A stretch of 8,164 bases of DNA, from contig CAIXOY010000698.1 of the NCBI GenBank assembly GCA_903921135.1, positions 1 to 8,164 on the forward strand. The letters run 5' to 3'. The notes under the pieces are model-generated. The model saw nothing but the letters and a program-made list of their open reading frames with translations. It ran no database searches and was not told the DNA's origin. Positions within the stretch are counted from its first letter, which is position 1. The number at the start of each line of letters is the position of its first letter. The translations under genes were made by a program, and so were the position numbers. The DNA is from an uncultured Gammaproteobacteria bacterium (GTDB lineage: Bacteria; Pseudomonadota; Gammaproteobacteria; Pseudomonadales; UBA5518). Shown in pieces: positions 1 to 6,598 of this stretch.

Positions 1-681
1 AGACCAGATGTCACCACTGCCCCAGGCCTGGCCGCGATTGCTCACGAAGAACAAGGTCTTGCCGTCCGGGCTGAAGGACGGGTTGATGACGTGATCGAAG
101 GACGAGTAGTAGTAACGACGGAGCGCGGCCTCCTCGCGCTCGCGGAACAGGCGTTTCGCGTCCAGCAGCCCCTTTTCGCTGCGTTCGGCCAGATAGACCG
201 TGAAGCGGCCGTTCTCGCGCGAGGACACAAAAACGATGCGCTTGCCATCGGGCGAGTAGCGCGGCTCGACCGCAGCCGCCTTGTCACGGGTGAGGGCACG
301 CTCGGTGCCTTCCTGCAGATCGAGTTCCACCAACTCCAGCGCGTCACGGTCCTGCCGCGTGAACACCACATGGCGGCCGTCGGGCGAGACATCCGGCTGG
401 TAGTCGTAGCCGGGCCCCGCCGTGAGTTCGCGCGCTGTGTCGCTGTCCAGAGACTGCAGCCACAGCGAGCCGCCCATGCTGTAGACCACGGCCTTGCCAT
501 CGGGCGTGAAATCCCCTGCCGACGGGCCGCTTGTCAGCTGCGGCATGTAGAGCTCACGCCAGTAATAGGCGTGTGGCAGCGTCACCTGCTTCAGCACCGG
601 CTCGCGCGCCGCCTGCGCCCCTGCCGCCACCACCAGCACGAAAAATGGGGTCAGACCCCATTTAATGGCGCGTGAGAACAT
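1..681 (-). CDS. Exported TolB-like PD40 beta-propeller protein, N-terminal part (possibly of an amidohydrolase)
   Basis: An open frame of 227 codons starts at ATG 679-681 and runs off the left edge, so the C-terminus is missing. Residues 1-24 form a signal peptide: basic n-region (S3-R4, K7), hydrophobic core around residues 13-20, and a likely AQA/A cleavage near residue 24. The mature part shows four PD40/TolB blades with SPDG-type motifs: FTPDGKAVVYS (58-68), VSPDGRHVVFT (98-108), YSPDGKRIVFVS (142-153) and FSPDGKTLFFVS (203-214). Such propellers occur in TolB, in S9 peptidases and at the N-terminus of exported amidohydrolases. The LPHAYYWRELYMPQLTSGPS stretch (residues 35-54) resembles the amidohydrolase type from memory, but the catalytic domain is outside the window. 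The start is supported by GGAG at 689-692, 7 nt upstream, and by its position 1 nt after the stop of the aminotransferase gene, which implies coupled translation. Codons 7-13 lie exactly in a perfect 21-bp palindrome. The propeller call is firm; the hydrolase call is tentative. Confidence 0.8.
   Translation of the reverse strand, partial: MFSRAIKWGLTPFFVLVVAAGAQAAREPVLKQVTLPHAYYWRELYMPQLTSGPSAGDFTPDGKAVVYSMGGSLWLQSLDSDTARELTAGPGYDYQPDVSPDGRHVVFTRQDRDALELVELDLQEGTERALTRDKAAAVEPRYSPDGKRIVFVSSRENGRFTVYLAERSEKGLLDAKRLFREREEAALRRYYYSSFDHVINPSFSPDGKTLFFVSNRGQAWGSGDIWS
643..663. repeat. Perfect 21-bp palindrome (10-bp arms, 1-nt centre)
   Basis: The left arm AAATGGGGTC (643-652) and right arm GACCCCATTT (654-663) are exact reverse complements around a single A at 653. 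The element covers codons 7-13 (K W G L T P F) of the exported propeller protein, exactly seven codons, so it does not break the frame. I recall this type of AAATGGGGTC palindrome as a dispersed repeat in many proteobacterial genomes, often near REP-associated (Y1) transposase genes. That recollection needs a genome-wide count. Only this copy is present in the window. Confidence 0.75.
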
Positions 682-682
682 C

Positions 683-2005
683 TCAGTGCTCCAGGGCTTC
701 GTGCAGGCTGCGCTCGAGCAGCACCAGCGCCTCGTCGGCAGTCGCGCGGTCGATCATCAGCGGCGGCATGAGTCGAAGCGTGCTCTGGCCGCAGTTCAGC
801 AGCAGGATGCCGTTGTGGAAACCGCGTGTGAGCACGCGGTCACTGAGGCCAGCATCGGGCGTCTTGCAGGCGCGGGATTTCACCAGTTCCACGCCGATCC
901 AGAGCCCTTTGCCACGGACCTCGCCGATGCAGTCGAAGCGCTCCTGCATCGCGCGGAGTTTGCCCAGCAGGTACTCGCCCTGCTCCGCCGCGTTCTCCAT
1001 CAAGCCGCCCTGCACCACGTCCAGCGTCGCGAGCGCCGCCGCGCAGCACACCGGGTTGCCGCCGTAGGTGTTGCCGTGCGCGCCGCGGGCCCACTTTTCC
1101 ATGTACCGCTTCTTCGCCACGACGAGCCCTATCGGCATGCCGGAACCCAGGCCCTTGGCGAGGCTCATGATGTCGGCAGCCACGCCGTAATGCTCCGCGG
1201 CGAACATTTTTCCGGTACGACCGATGCCCGACTGCACCTCGTCGAAAATCAGCATGATGCCGTGGCGGTCGCAGAGTTCGCGCAGGCCCTGCAGGAAGCC
1301 ATCCGGCGGCGTGATGTAACCGCCCTCGCCCTGCAGCGGCTCGATCAGGATGCCGGCAACCTCGTTCGCCGGCACATTGGCGCGGAACACCACGTTCTCG
1401 AGGTAATCCAGCACCGCGCGTCCCTGATCCTCACCTGCGAACAACGGACGGTAAGGGTTGGGATAGGGAATGTGTGTCACGCCCGGCATGGTGGGGAAGA
1501 AGCCCCGCTGCTGCGTGTACTTGCTCGAGGTGAACGCGAGCGAACCCATGGTGCGGCCATGGAAACCGCCGTAGAACCCGATGAACCGGCTGCGGCATGT
1601 GACGTAGCGTGCGAGCTTCAGCGCGCCCTCCACCGCCTCGGTGCCGCTCTGGCACATGAAGCTCATGGTCGGCTCGCCGAAGGGCGTGATCTCGTTGATG
1701 CGCTCGCCAAGTCGCACCTGGTACTCGTGCCAGTAGTCGCTGGAGATATGGAGGAATTTTTCCGATGCCTCGCGGATCGCCGCCACCACCGCCGGGTGCG
1801 AATGCCCGGTGGAGCAGACCGCGATGCCCGCCGCAAAATCGAGGAAGCGGTTGCCGTCGACGTCCCAGACTTCGGCGCCGCGCCCGTGCGACATCACGAA
1901 GGGGTAATCGCGCGGATAGGAGGGCGAGACGACCTGCGAATCGCGCGCGATCAGCGCACGCGCATTCGGCCCCGGAAGTTCGGTCTTGATATGCGGGTTG
2001 GTCAT
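683..2005 (-). CDS. Class III PLP-dependent aminotransferase (acetylornithine/ornithine/4-aminobutyrate aminotransferase type)
   Basis: This 440-residue protein is full length for class III (fold type I) aminotransferases, which move an omega- or alpha-amino group to a 2-oxo acid using pyridoxal phosphate. Visible signatures are the cofactor-phosphate motif SGTEA (120-124), FHGRTMG (148-154), the Asp255 motif IFDEVQSGIGRTG that contacts the pyridine nitrogen, Schiff-base Lys284 in SLAKGLGSGMPIG, and GNTYGGNP (311-318). The N-terminal IKTELPGPNARALIARD stretch is typical of the 'acetylornithine aminotransferase family' group that includes archaeal-type GABA and ornithine transaminases. The start at 2005 is chosen because GAGGA lies 7 nt upstream and overlaps the stop of the CoA-transferase B gene, and because longer in-frame extensions would run into that gene. 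The gap to subunit B is 10 nt, and the next gene starts 1 nt after its stop. The substrate is not readable from the sequence; the operon suggests an omega-amino group on a diamino acid, giving the semialdehyde for the dehydrogenase. Confidence 0.9.
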   Translation of the reverse strand: MTNPHIKTELPGPNARALIARDSQVVSPSYPRDYPFVMSHGRGAEVWDVDGNRFLDFAAGIAVCSTGHSHPAVVAAIREASEKFLHISSDYWHEYQVRLGERINEITPFGEPTMSFMCQSGTEAVEGALKLARYVTCRSRFIGFYGGFHGRTMGSLAFTSSKYTQQRGFFPTMPGVTHIPYPNPYRPLFAGEDQGRAVLDYLENVVFRANVPANEVAGILIEPLQGEGGYITPPDGFLQGLRELCDRHGIMLIFDEVQSGIGRTGKMFAAEHYGVAADIMSLAKGLGSGMPIGLVVAKKRYMEKWARGAHGNTYGGNPVCCAAALATLDVVQGGLMENAAEQGEYLLGKLRAMQERFDCIGEVRGKGLWIGVELVKSRACKTPDAGLSDRVLTRGFHNGILLLNCGQSTLRLMPPLMIDRATADEALVLLERSLHEALEH

Positions 2006-2015
2006 GGTCGGGTCC

Positions 2016-2798
2016 TCAGAGCGGCAAAGGATGAAGGGTCGAATGGGCGCGATCGGTGCGGGCGTGCAAGGCACGCAACGCATCCAGGTGTTCCTGCGAG
2101 GGCGGCGCGATCTGCTCGAGCGTGTCGGCGATAGCGAGCGGCCAACCGCACGCAGCCTGCGCGGCTGCAGGGTCCACGCCCGGGTAAATCCCCGCAAGCT
2201 GCAACTCCCGCGTGACGGGGTGCGGACGCAGGATGCCGTAGTCCGTGATCACCACCTCGGGCCCTGCACCCGGAGCACCCGCGCGCTCGCGCGAGTCGCC
2301 GCCCTCGAAAAACCCGCCGCTCGAACGAAAGGCGATCTGCGGCACGAATGAGCGCGGCGACATGCGCAGCACGATGAACGTCCGCCGGGCGTGCGTGGCA
2401 ATTTCGGGCGCGCCACCGGCACCCGGCAGGCGGGTCTTGGGGTGATCGTAATCGCCGATCACGGTGCTGTTCAGGTTGCCGAAGCGGTCGATCTGCGCGG
2501 CGCCCAGGAACCCCACATCGATGCGCCCGCCCTGCAGCCAGTAGCTGAAGATCTCGGGCAACGGCACGATGCAATCGGCCGTCTCGGCAAGTTCTCCATC
2601 GCCGATCGAGAGCGGCAGCACCTCGGGGCGTGTGCCGATGGTGCCTGATTCGTAGATCAGCACGGTGTCGGGAGCGTGCGTGAGACGCGCGAGGTTCGCG
2701 GCCGCCGAGGGCAAGCCGATGCCGACGAAACAGGTGGTGCCGTCCGTGAGCAGCCGCGCGGCCGCCACGGTCATCATCTCGTCCTTGCTGTAGCTCAT
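2016..2798 (-). CDS. catJ: CoA-transferase subunit B, 3-oxoadipate CoA-transferase (CatJ/PcaJ) type
   Basis: This 260-residue protein is the beta subunit of a family I CoA-transferase of the glutaconate CoA-transferase-like branch. It forms a heteromer with subunit A and moves CoA from succinyl-CoA to a carboxylate. Recognisable blocks are CFVGIGLPSAAANLARLT (23-40), the LIYESGTIG motif (47-55) with Glu50 as the likely catalytic glutamate that carries the CoA thioester, LPLSIGDGELAETAD (61-75), the FLGAAQIDRFGNLNSTVIGD block (97-116) and KTRLPGAGGAPEI (121-133). From memory the closest described relative is CatJ of Pseudomonas strain B13. Retention of Glu50 argues for a transferase rather than the related ring-opening hydrolase IpdAB. 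The start at 2798 shares one base with the stop of subunit A (TGATG). GGGAGGG lies 7 nt upstream. Family assignment is strong; 3-oxoadipate as substrate is inferred from similarity and from the PcaR-like control. Confidence 0.9.
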   Translation of the reverse strand: MSYSKDEMMTVAAARLLTDGTTCFVGIGLPSAAANLARLTHAPDTVLIYESGTIGTRPEVLPLSIGDGELAETADCIVPLPEIFSYWLQGGRIDVGFLGAAQIDRFGNLNSTVIGDYDHPKTRLPGAGGAPEIATHARRTFIVLRMSPRSFVPQIAFRSSGGFFEGGDSRERAGAPGAGPEVVITDYGILRPHPVTRELQLAGIYPGVDPAAAQAACGWPLAIADTLEQIAPPSQEHLDALRALHARTDRAHSTLHPLPL

Positions 2799-3649
2799 CA
2801 GACTGCCCTCCCCTCGCCCAGGCGCTGCAGGAAAGAGCGATGGTCCGCGGTGCCCAGCACATGATGCTCCATCCACGCGCGGAAGCTCTCGCGCTCGCGG
2901 GCGATCTCGTCCCACTGCTGGTAGAAGGCATTGTCGCGCGGGTAATGGCCCTGCGCATACGAAGGCCAGGCGCCGCCCTTCACCACGGAAGCGGCTGTCA
3001 CCACCCAGTGCGGGATCACGGTCGCGTTCATCGGCGCATCGAGCTTTTCGACCTGCTCCTCCACCGTGAACAACACCGAACGCGCAGCGAGTGCCGCCTC
3101 ACGGGTAGCACCAAGGATGCCACGCACCAGCACATTGCCGCGCGCATCCACCTGCTGCGCGTGCAGGATCGTGACATCGGGGTTCACGGCGCGCACGGTC
3201 GCGAGTTTCTCGCCCGTGTAGGGGCATTCGATGTGGCTGATCTGCGGGTTGTGCTTCGGCAGATCGGTGCCGATGTACCCGCGCAGCACACCGAAGGGCA
3301 GCTTTGCCGCGCCCGCGGTGTAGGCCGCCGCCATGCCGGCGTGGCTGTGCTCGTGCCACGCGAGCGGCCGCGGCCACTGCTGCTCCACCGCATCGCGCAG
3401 GCGGTGCAGCGAGCCAACACCCGGGTTGCCGCCCCAACTGAAGGTGAGTTCACGCACCAGGCCCATGCCGATCAGCTGGTCGTAGATCAGGTCAGGCGTC
3501 ATGCGCACCAGATGCAGATCGCCGATTCCCTGCCGGATGATTTCGTGGCCCGCAGCAAAGGGTATGAGGTGCGTGAAACCCTCCAGCGCGAGCATCTGCC
3601 CGGGCTTCACGTGGCGCGCGATCATCTCGCGCAGCGACAGGAGTTCCAT
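2798..3649 (-). CDS. catI: CoA-transferase subunit A, 3-oxoadipate CoA-transferase (CatI/PcaI) type
   Basis: This 283-residue protein is the alpha subunit partner of the downstream gene. It begins MELLSLREMIARHVKPG, then LALEGFTHLIP (20-30), LVRMTPDLIYDQLIG (47-61), FSWGGNPGVGSLHRLRDAVE (70-89), the EHSHAGMAAAYTAGA block (100-114), and LHAQQVDARGN (162-172). This follows, from memory, the alpha subunit of the Pseudomonas B13 3-oxoadipate:succinyl-CoA transferase CatI almost block by block; the glutaconate CoA-transferase alpha subunit is a more distant relative. Its length matches the family. The start at 3649 is 5 nt after the aldehyde dehydrogenase stop, with TGAGG of that stop region acting as a short-spaced ribosome site. 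A longer in-frame extension to 3844 was rejected because it lies wholly inside the dehydrogenase gene. It probably converts 3-oxoadipate, or a similar dicarboxylate, to its CoA ester in the cytoplasm, ready for thiolysis by a thiolase that is not in this window. Confidence 0.9.
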   Translation of the reverse strand: MELLSLREMIARHVKPGQMLALEGFTHLIPFAAGHEIIRQGIGDLHLVRMTPDLIYDQLIGMGLVRELTFSWGGNPGVGSLHRLRDAVEQQWPRPLAWHEHSHAGMAAAYTAGAAKLPFGVLRGYIGTDLPKHNPQISHIECPYTGEKLATVRAVNPDVTILHAQQVDARGNVLVRGILGATREAALAARSVLFTVEEQVEKLDAPMNATVIPHWVVTAASVVKGGAWPSYAQGHYPRDNAFYQQWDEIARERESFRAWMEHHVLGTADHRSFLQRLGEGRAV

Positions 3650-3654
3650 ATGCC

Positions 3655-5217
3655 TCACTCCACGACGGTGCGCGACTGCTCGCGCAGGTACAGCGGCAGG
3701 TAATAGAACGAGGCGATGGCCTTGCCTGTGGAACCCGAGCCCTTCCAGCCGCCAAAGGGCTGGTAGCCGGGCCATGCGCCCGTGGTGGCGCCCTGCGGGC
3801 GGTTGGCGTACGTGACGCCCGCCTCGATGTTTTCGTGGAACCACGCGACTTCGCTGTCAGAGCCGTAGAAGCCCGCGGTCAGACCGAAGTCGCTGGCGTT
3901 GGCGAGGCGCATGGCCTCCTCGTTGCTGTCGACGCGGCAGACGGTAAGCACCGGCAGGAACATCTCTTCGCGCCAGAGCGCGTGTTCCTGCGGCAACTCG
4001 GCCAGCGTGGGCTGCACGAAGTACCCGTGCTCCATCCCGCCTTCGCGCAACTGTTCACCGCCGGCCAACACGCTACCACCTTCGCGCAGCCGCCTCGCAC
4101 ACTCCGCAAAACGACGATAAGCGCGCTCGTTGACCACGGGCCCGAGCCAGTTCTCACGCTGCGTGGGATCCCCGATGCGCAGCGCCTGCATCTGCGTGCG
4201 GATGCCCTCCAGGAGTTCGTCCGCCACGTCGCAATGCACATACAGCCGCGACAGCGCCGAGCACTTCTGCCCACCCATGCCGAAGGCCGATCTCACGATG
4301 CCGCTCGCGGCGCGGCTGACATCGCCCGAGGCGGTAACGATGCAGGCATTCTTGCCGCCCATCTCGGCGATGCAGGGCCGCGGGAAACGCCGGCCGAAGA
4401 GCTTGCGCTGTATTTCCATGCCCACCGCGTAGGAGCCGGTGAAGGTCAGTCCGCCGAGATGCGGATGCTCCACCAGCGAGGAACCCACCGCCGCACCGCC
4501 GCAGATGTAATTGAAAACGCCGCGCGGGATACCCGCATCGCGCAGGCACTCGGCGAGCAAGCGTCCGGCCCAGGGCGTATCCGTTGAGCCCTTGAGGACG
4601 ACCGTGTTGCCCGTGACGAGCGCAGCCGCCGTGGGACCGCCCGCCAGTGCGAAGGGAAAGTTGAACGGCGTGATCACCACCCACACACCGTAAGGCCGCA
4701 TCACCGAGCGGTTGTGCGAGCGCCAGTCGGCGAGCGGATCATCGGGCAGCACATTGTCGAAACCGCCGTGGCGCTCGAAGTCGTCGCAATAACCGGTGAG
4801 GAAATCCGCGACCTCCTGCACCTCGCCCAGCGCTTCCATGCGGTTCTTGCCCACCTCGAGCGCAACCGCAGCACCGAGCTCGTAAACGCGCTCCTCCACC
4901 AGCGCCGCCGCTCGCCGCAGCAGCCCCAGTCGCTCCTGCATCGGCATCGCGCGCCATGCGGGCCACGCAGCGCGCGCTGCGTCCATCGCACGGGCGGCGT
5001 CCTGCGTCGAGGCCTCGGCAAAGCGACCCAGCACCTCGCGGGTGTCAGTGGGATTGCGCTTCTCGATCCAGCTGCCGGTCTGCACGTCCGCGCCGTCGAC
5101 GAACATCGCGTGCTCGCGCCCGAGCCCCGCACGCACAGCGGCGAGCGCCGCATCGAAACGGGTGTGCATCTCCTCGGGAGGATTGAACATCGTCGAGTAG
5201 GTCAGCTTGAAACTCAT
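3655..5217 (-). CDS. NAD(P)-dependent aldehyde dehydrogenase, 1-pyrroline-5-carboxylate dehydrogenase-like
   Basis: This 520-residue protein is a complete member of the aldehyde dehydrogenase superfamily, oxidising an aldehyde to a carboxylate with NAD(P)+. Visible catalytic parts are oxyanion-hole Asn186 in TPFNFP, cofactor Lys209 in VVLKGS, the FTGS turn (259-262), general base Glu285 in EMGGKN, nucleophile Cys319 in GGQKCSALSR, and Glu418 in EEMFLPVL. The GQKCSA context around the cysteine and the N-terminal extension of about 45 residues are typical of glutamate-semialdehyde (P5C) dehydrogenases (RocA/PutA type), not of betaine or succinate-semialdehyde dehydrogenases. Lys209 is followed by Gly-Ser-Thr where most relatives have Pro-Ser/Ala. 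The C-terminal loop is PFGGWKGSGSTGKA. The start at 5217 has a very strong Shine-Dalgarno just upstream. It sits between an aminotransferase and a CoA-transferase, so it probably oxidises an amino-semialdehyde made by transamination. Substrate not proven. Confidence 0.9.
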   Translation of the reverse strand: MSFKLTYSTMFNPPEEMHTRFDAALAAVRAGLGREHAMFVDGADVQTGSWIEKRNPTDTREVLGRFAEASTQDAARAMDAARAAWPAWRAMPMQERLGLLRRAAALVEERVYELGAAVALEVGKNRMEALGEVQEVADFLTGYCDDFERHGGFDNVLPDDPLADWRSHNRSVMRPYGVWVVITPFNFPFALAGGPTAAALVTGNTVVLKGSTDTPWAGRLLAECLRDAGIPRGVFNYICGGAAVGSSLVEHPHLGGLTFTGSYAVGMEIQRKLFGRRFPRPCIAEMGGKNACIVTASGDVSRAASGIVRSAFGMGGQKCSALSRLYVHCDVADELLEGIRTQMQALRIGDPTQRENWLGPVVNERAYRRFAECARRLREGGSVLAGGEQLREGGMEHGYFVQPTLAELPQEHALWREEMFLPVLTVCRVDSNEEAMRLANASDFGLTAGFYGSDSEVAWFHENIEAGVTYANRPQGATTGAWPGYQPFGGWKGSGSTGKAIASFYYLPLYLREQSRTVVE

Positions 5218-5221
5218 GGAG

Positions 5222-5230
5222 CCTCCTCCT
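5222..5230 (-). promoter_or_regulatory. Strong ribosome binding site of the aldehyde dehydrogenase gene
   Basis: The minus strand reads AGGAGGAGG ending 4 nt before ATG 5217; the first AGGAGG core lies 7 nt from the start. It is the best Shine-Dalgarno in the window. It fixes the dehydrogenase start, and it suggests independent, high translation after the 33-nt gap (5218-5250) that separates this gene from the first aminotransferase. Confidence 0.8.
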
Positions 5231-5250
5231 GCGGGAATCGTGTAAGGGGT

Positions 5251-6570
5251 TCAGCCGACGCGGGCGAGCAGACGGTCGAGCAAAGCGAGCGCATCGGCCA
5301 GTTCGTTCTCGCCGATCACAAGCGGGGGCGCGAGGATGATCAGGTTGCCCCGGGTGGCGAAGGACACGCCAGCCGCCATCGCTTCTGACAGCAGGGTCTT
5401 CAGCGAGGGATGCATCTCGGGCCAGGGCGAAAGCGGCGCGCGGGTATCGCGATCGGCCACCAGTTCCACCACGGCAAAGAGCCCTTCGCCGCCGCGCACA
5501 TCGCCGATCACGGCGTGGCGCTGCTGCATGCGCTGCAATTCAGCGAAAAGCGTGGCACCCAGGCGGCGCGAGCGCTCGATCAGACCTTCATCGGCGTAGG
5601 CCTCGAGCGCAGCGACACCGGCGGCGCAGGAAAGCGGGTGCCCGCAATAAGTCAGACCGGTGAACAGCATCTGCGGCTCAAGAATGCGGGAAACCGCCCC
5701 CGACACCATCACAGCGCCGAGCGGCAGATGCGCGCCTGTGAGGCCTTTGGCGAGGGTCATCAGGTCTGGCCTGCCCTCATCGCCATAGCGCTGCCACGCG
5801 AACCACTCGCCGCAGCGGCCGAAACCGCTCATCACTTCGTCCGCGATCAGGTAGGCGCCTTTCTCGCGCGTCACACCGCGCAACGCGGGCCAGTAGGCGG
5901 GCGGCGCCACGATCCCGTTGGTGCCGGCGTTGGGCTCCATCAGCACAGCAGCCACGCCGTCGGCCGCGTGCGCCTCGATCAACTCGCCCACGTGCGCCGC
6001 GGCGCGGTGCGCGCAGTCCTCTGCATCGACCGTTCCGAAGGGGCAGCGGTAGGCATAGGGCGGCAGTGCGTGATCCACACGCATCGCTTGCGGATCGACC
6101 TGCGTGCGGGTGCGTGAATCGCCCGAGAGCGCCATCGCGGCATAACTTGCACCGTGATAGGAACGGTCGCGCGTGATCACCCAGCCGCGCGGCTTGCCGC
6201 TCGCCTGACGGGCAAATTTGATGGCGTTCTCGTTGGCATCCGCGCCGCCCAGCGTGAAGAACACGCGTCCGTCATCGAAACCGCTGCGTTCAAGCAGCAG
6301 CTCCGCCAGCCGTGCCCGGGGCTCCGCGCCCCAAGCCGCGGTAACGAAGCACAAACGCTCGGCTTGCTCGCGGATGGCGGCCACCAGCCGCGGGTGCTGG
6401 TGGCCGAGGTGGTTGCTCTCAGCGAGCGAGCTCATGTCGAGGATCCGCCGGCCATCGGCGGTATGCAGCCAGGCACCCTGCCCGCCCACGACGGTGGGCG
6501 CGTTCCAGTCCGTCTGCCTGCACCAGCTGTGCATCACGGTATCGCGTTCGGGTCGGGTCGGCGTTGCCAT
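5251..6570 (-). CDS. Class III PLP-dependent aminotransferase, omega-amino acid:pyruvate / taurine:pyruvate-like; first gene of the operon
   Basis: This 439-residue protein is a second class III aminotransferase, clearly different from the one at the operon end. Signatures are the phosphate motif LGGADANENAIKFAR (107-121), RSYHGASYAAM (136-146), MEPNAGTNG (211-219), Asp244 in IADEVMSGFGRCGEW, Schiff-base Lys275 in LAKGLTGAHLPLGAV, and TYCGHPLSC (307-315). The early MHSWCRQTDW segment and the LTGAHLPLGAV block resemble taurine:pyruvate and beta-alanine:pyruvate aminotransferases, which act on amino groups beta or omega to an acid. ATG at 6570 is chosen as start. A GTG 30 nt further upstream lies inside the operator and upstream of the predicted transcription start. 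ATG 6534 is another possibility. No clear Shine-Dalgarno precedes 6570, so the start is the least certain in the operon. It is the promoter-proximal gene, 63 bp from the divergent regulator. In context it could remove the 3-amino group of a 3-amino dicarboxylate; this is inference. Confidence 0.88.
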   Translation of the reverse strand: MATPTRPERDTVMHSWCRQTDWNAPTVVGGQGAWLHTADGRRILDMSSLAESNHLGHQHPRLVAAIREQAERLCFVTAAWGAEPRARLAELLLERSGFDDGRVFFTLGGADANENAIKFARQASGKPRGWVITRDRSYHGASYAAMALSGDSRTRTQVDPQAMRVDHALPPYAYRCPFGTVDAEDCAHRAAAHVGELIEAHAADGVAAVLMEPNAGTNGIVAPPAYWPALRGVTREKGAYLIADEVMSGFGRCGEWFAWQRYGDEGRPDLMTLAKGLTGAHLPLGAVMVSGAVSRILEPQMLFTGLTYCGHPLSCAAGVAALEAYADEGLIERSRRLGATLFAELQRMQQRHAVIGDVRGGEGLFAVVELVADRDTRAPLSPWPEMHPSLKTLLSEAMAAGVSFATRGNLIILAPPLVIGENELADALALLDRLLARVG

Positions 6571-6583
6571 CGAAAGACTCGCT

Positions 6584-6598
6584 GTGCGAATATCGAAC
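6584..6598 (-). promoter_or_regulatory. PcaR-box-like operator
   Basis: The minus strand reads GTTCGATATTCGCAC. I recall GTTCGATAATCGCAC as the site bound by P. putida PcaR at pcaIJ and related promoters; this differs at one position of 15. It sits in the divergent region next to a PcaR-family gene and overlaps the predicted -10 element of the operon promoter. The core CGATATTCG has inverted CGA/TCG arms. It is the probable binding site of the product of the regulator gene at 6634-7482. Confidence 0.7.

Noticed and set aside
643..663. Complete transposon or insertion sequence at the palindrome
   Set aside because: There is no transposase gene, second end or target duplication nearby; only the short palindrome is present.
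91..675. Plus-strand open frame opposite the propeller gene
   Set aside because: The minus-strand frame has a signal peptide and four PD40 motifs; the plus frame has no family features.
665..2134. Long plus-strand open frame antisense to the aminotransferase and the end of CoA-transferase B
   Set aside because: Its translation is rich in Arg, His, Ala and Gln with no recognisable motif. The opposite strand encodes a complete class III aminotransferase. It is the usual antisense shadow in GC-rich DNA.
2016..3649. IpdAB, the related cholesterol ring-opening CoA hydrolase
   Set aside because: Subunit B keeps the likely catalytic Glu50 in YESG, which as I recall is missing in IpdB. Subunit A follows CatI block by block, and no steroid genes are nearby.
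2840..3703. Plus-strand open frame opposite CoA-transferase subunit A
   Set aside because: Low-complexity His/Arg/Ala-rich translation that exactly shadows a well-recognised gene.
5410..6117. Plus-strand open frame opposite the first aminotransferase
   Set aside because: No motifs, and the minus-strand gene has all expected PLP-binding residues.
683..6570. Classical lysine degradation through 2-aminoadipate and 2-oxoadipate
   Set aside because: 2-Oxoadipate is activated by an oxidative dehydrogenase complex, not by a CoA-transferase, so the CatIJ-type genes would have no role. It stays possible only if the CoA-transferase acts on another acid such as glutarate.
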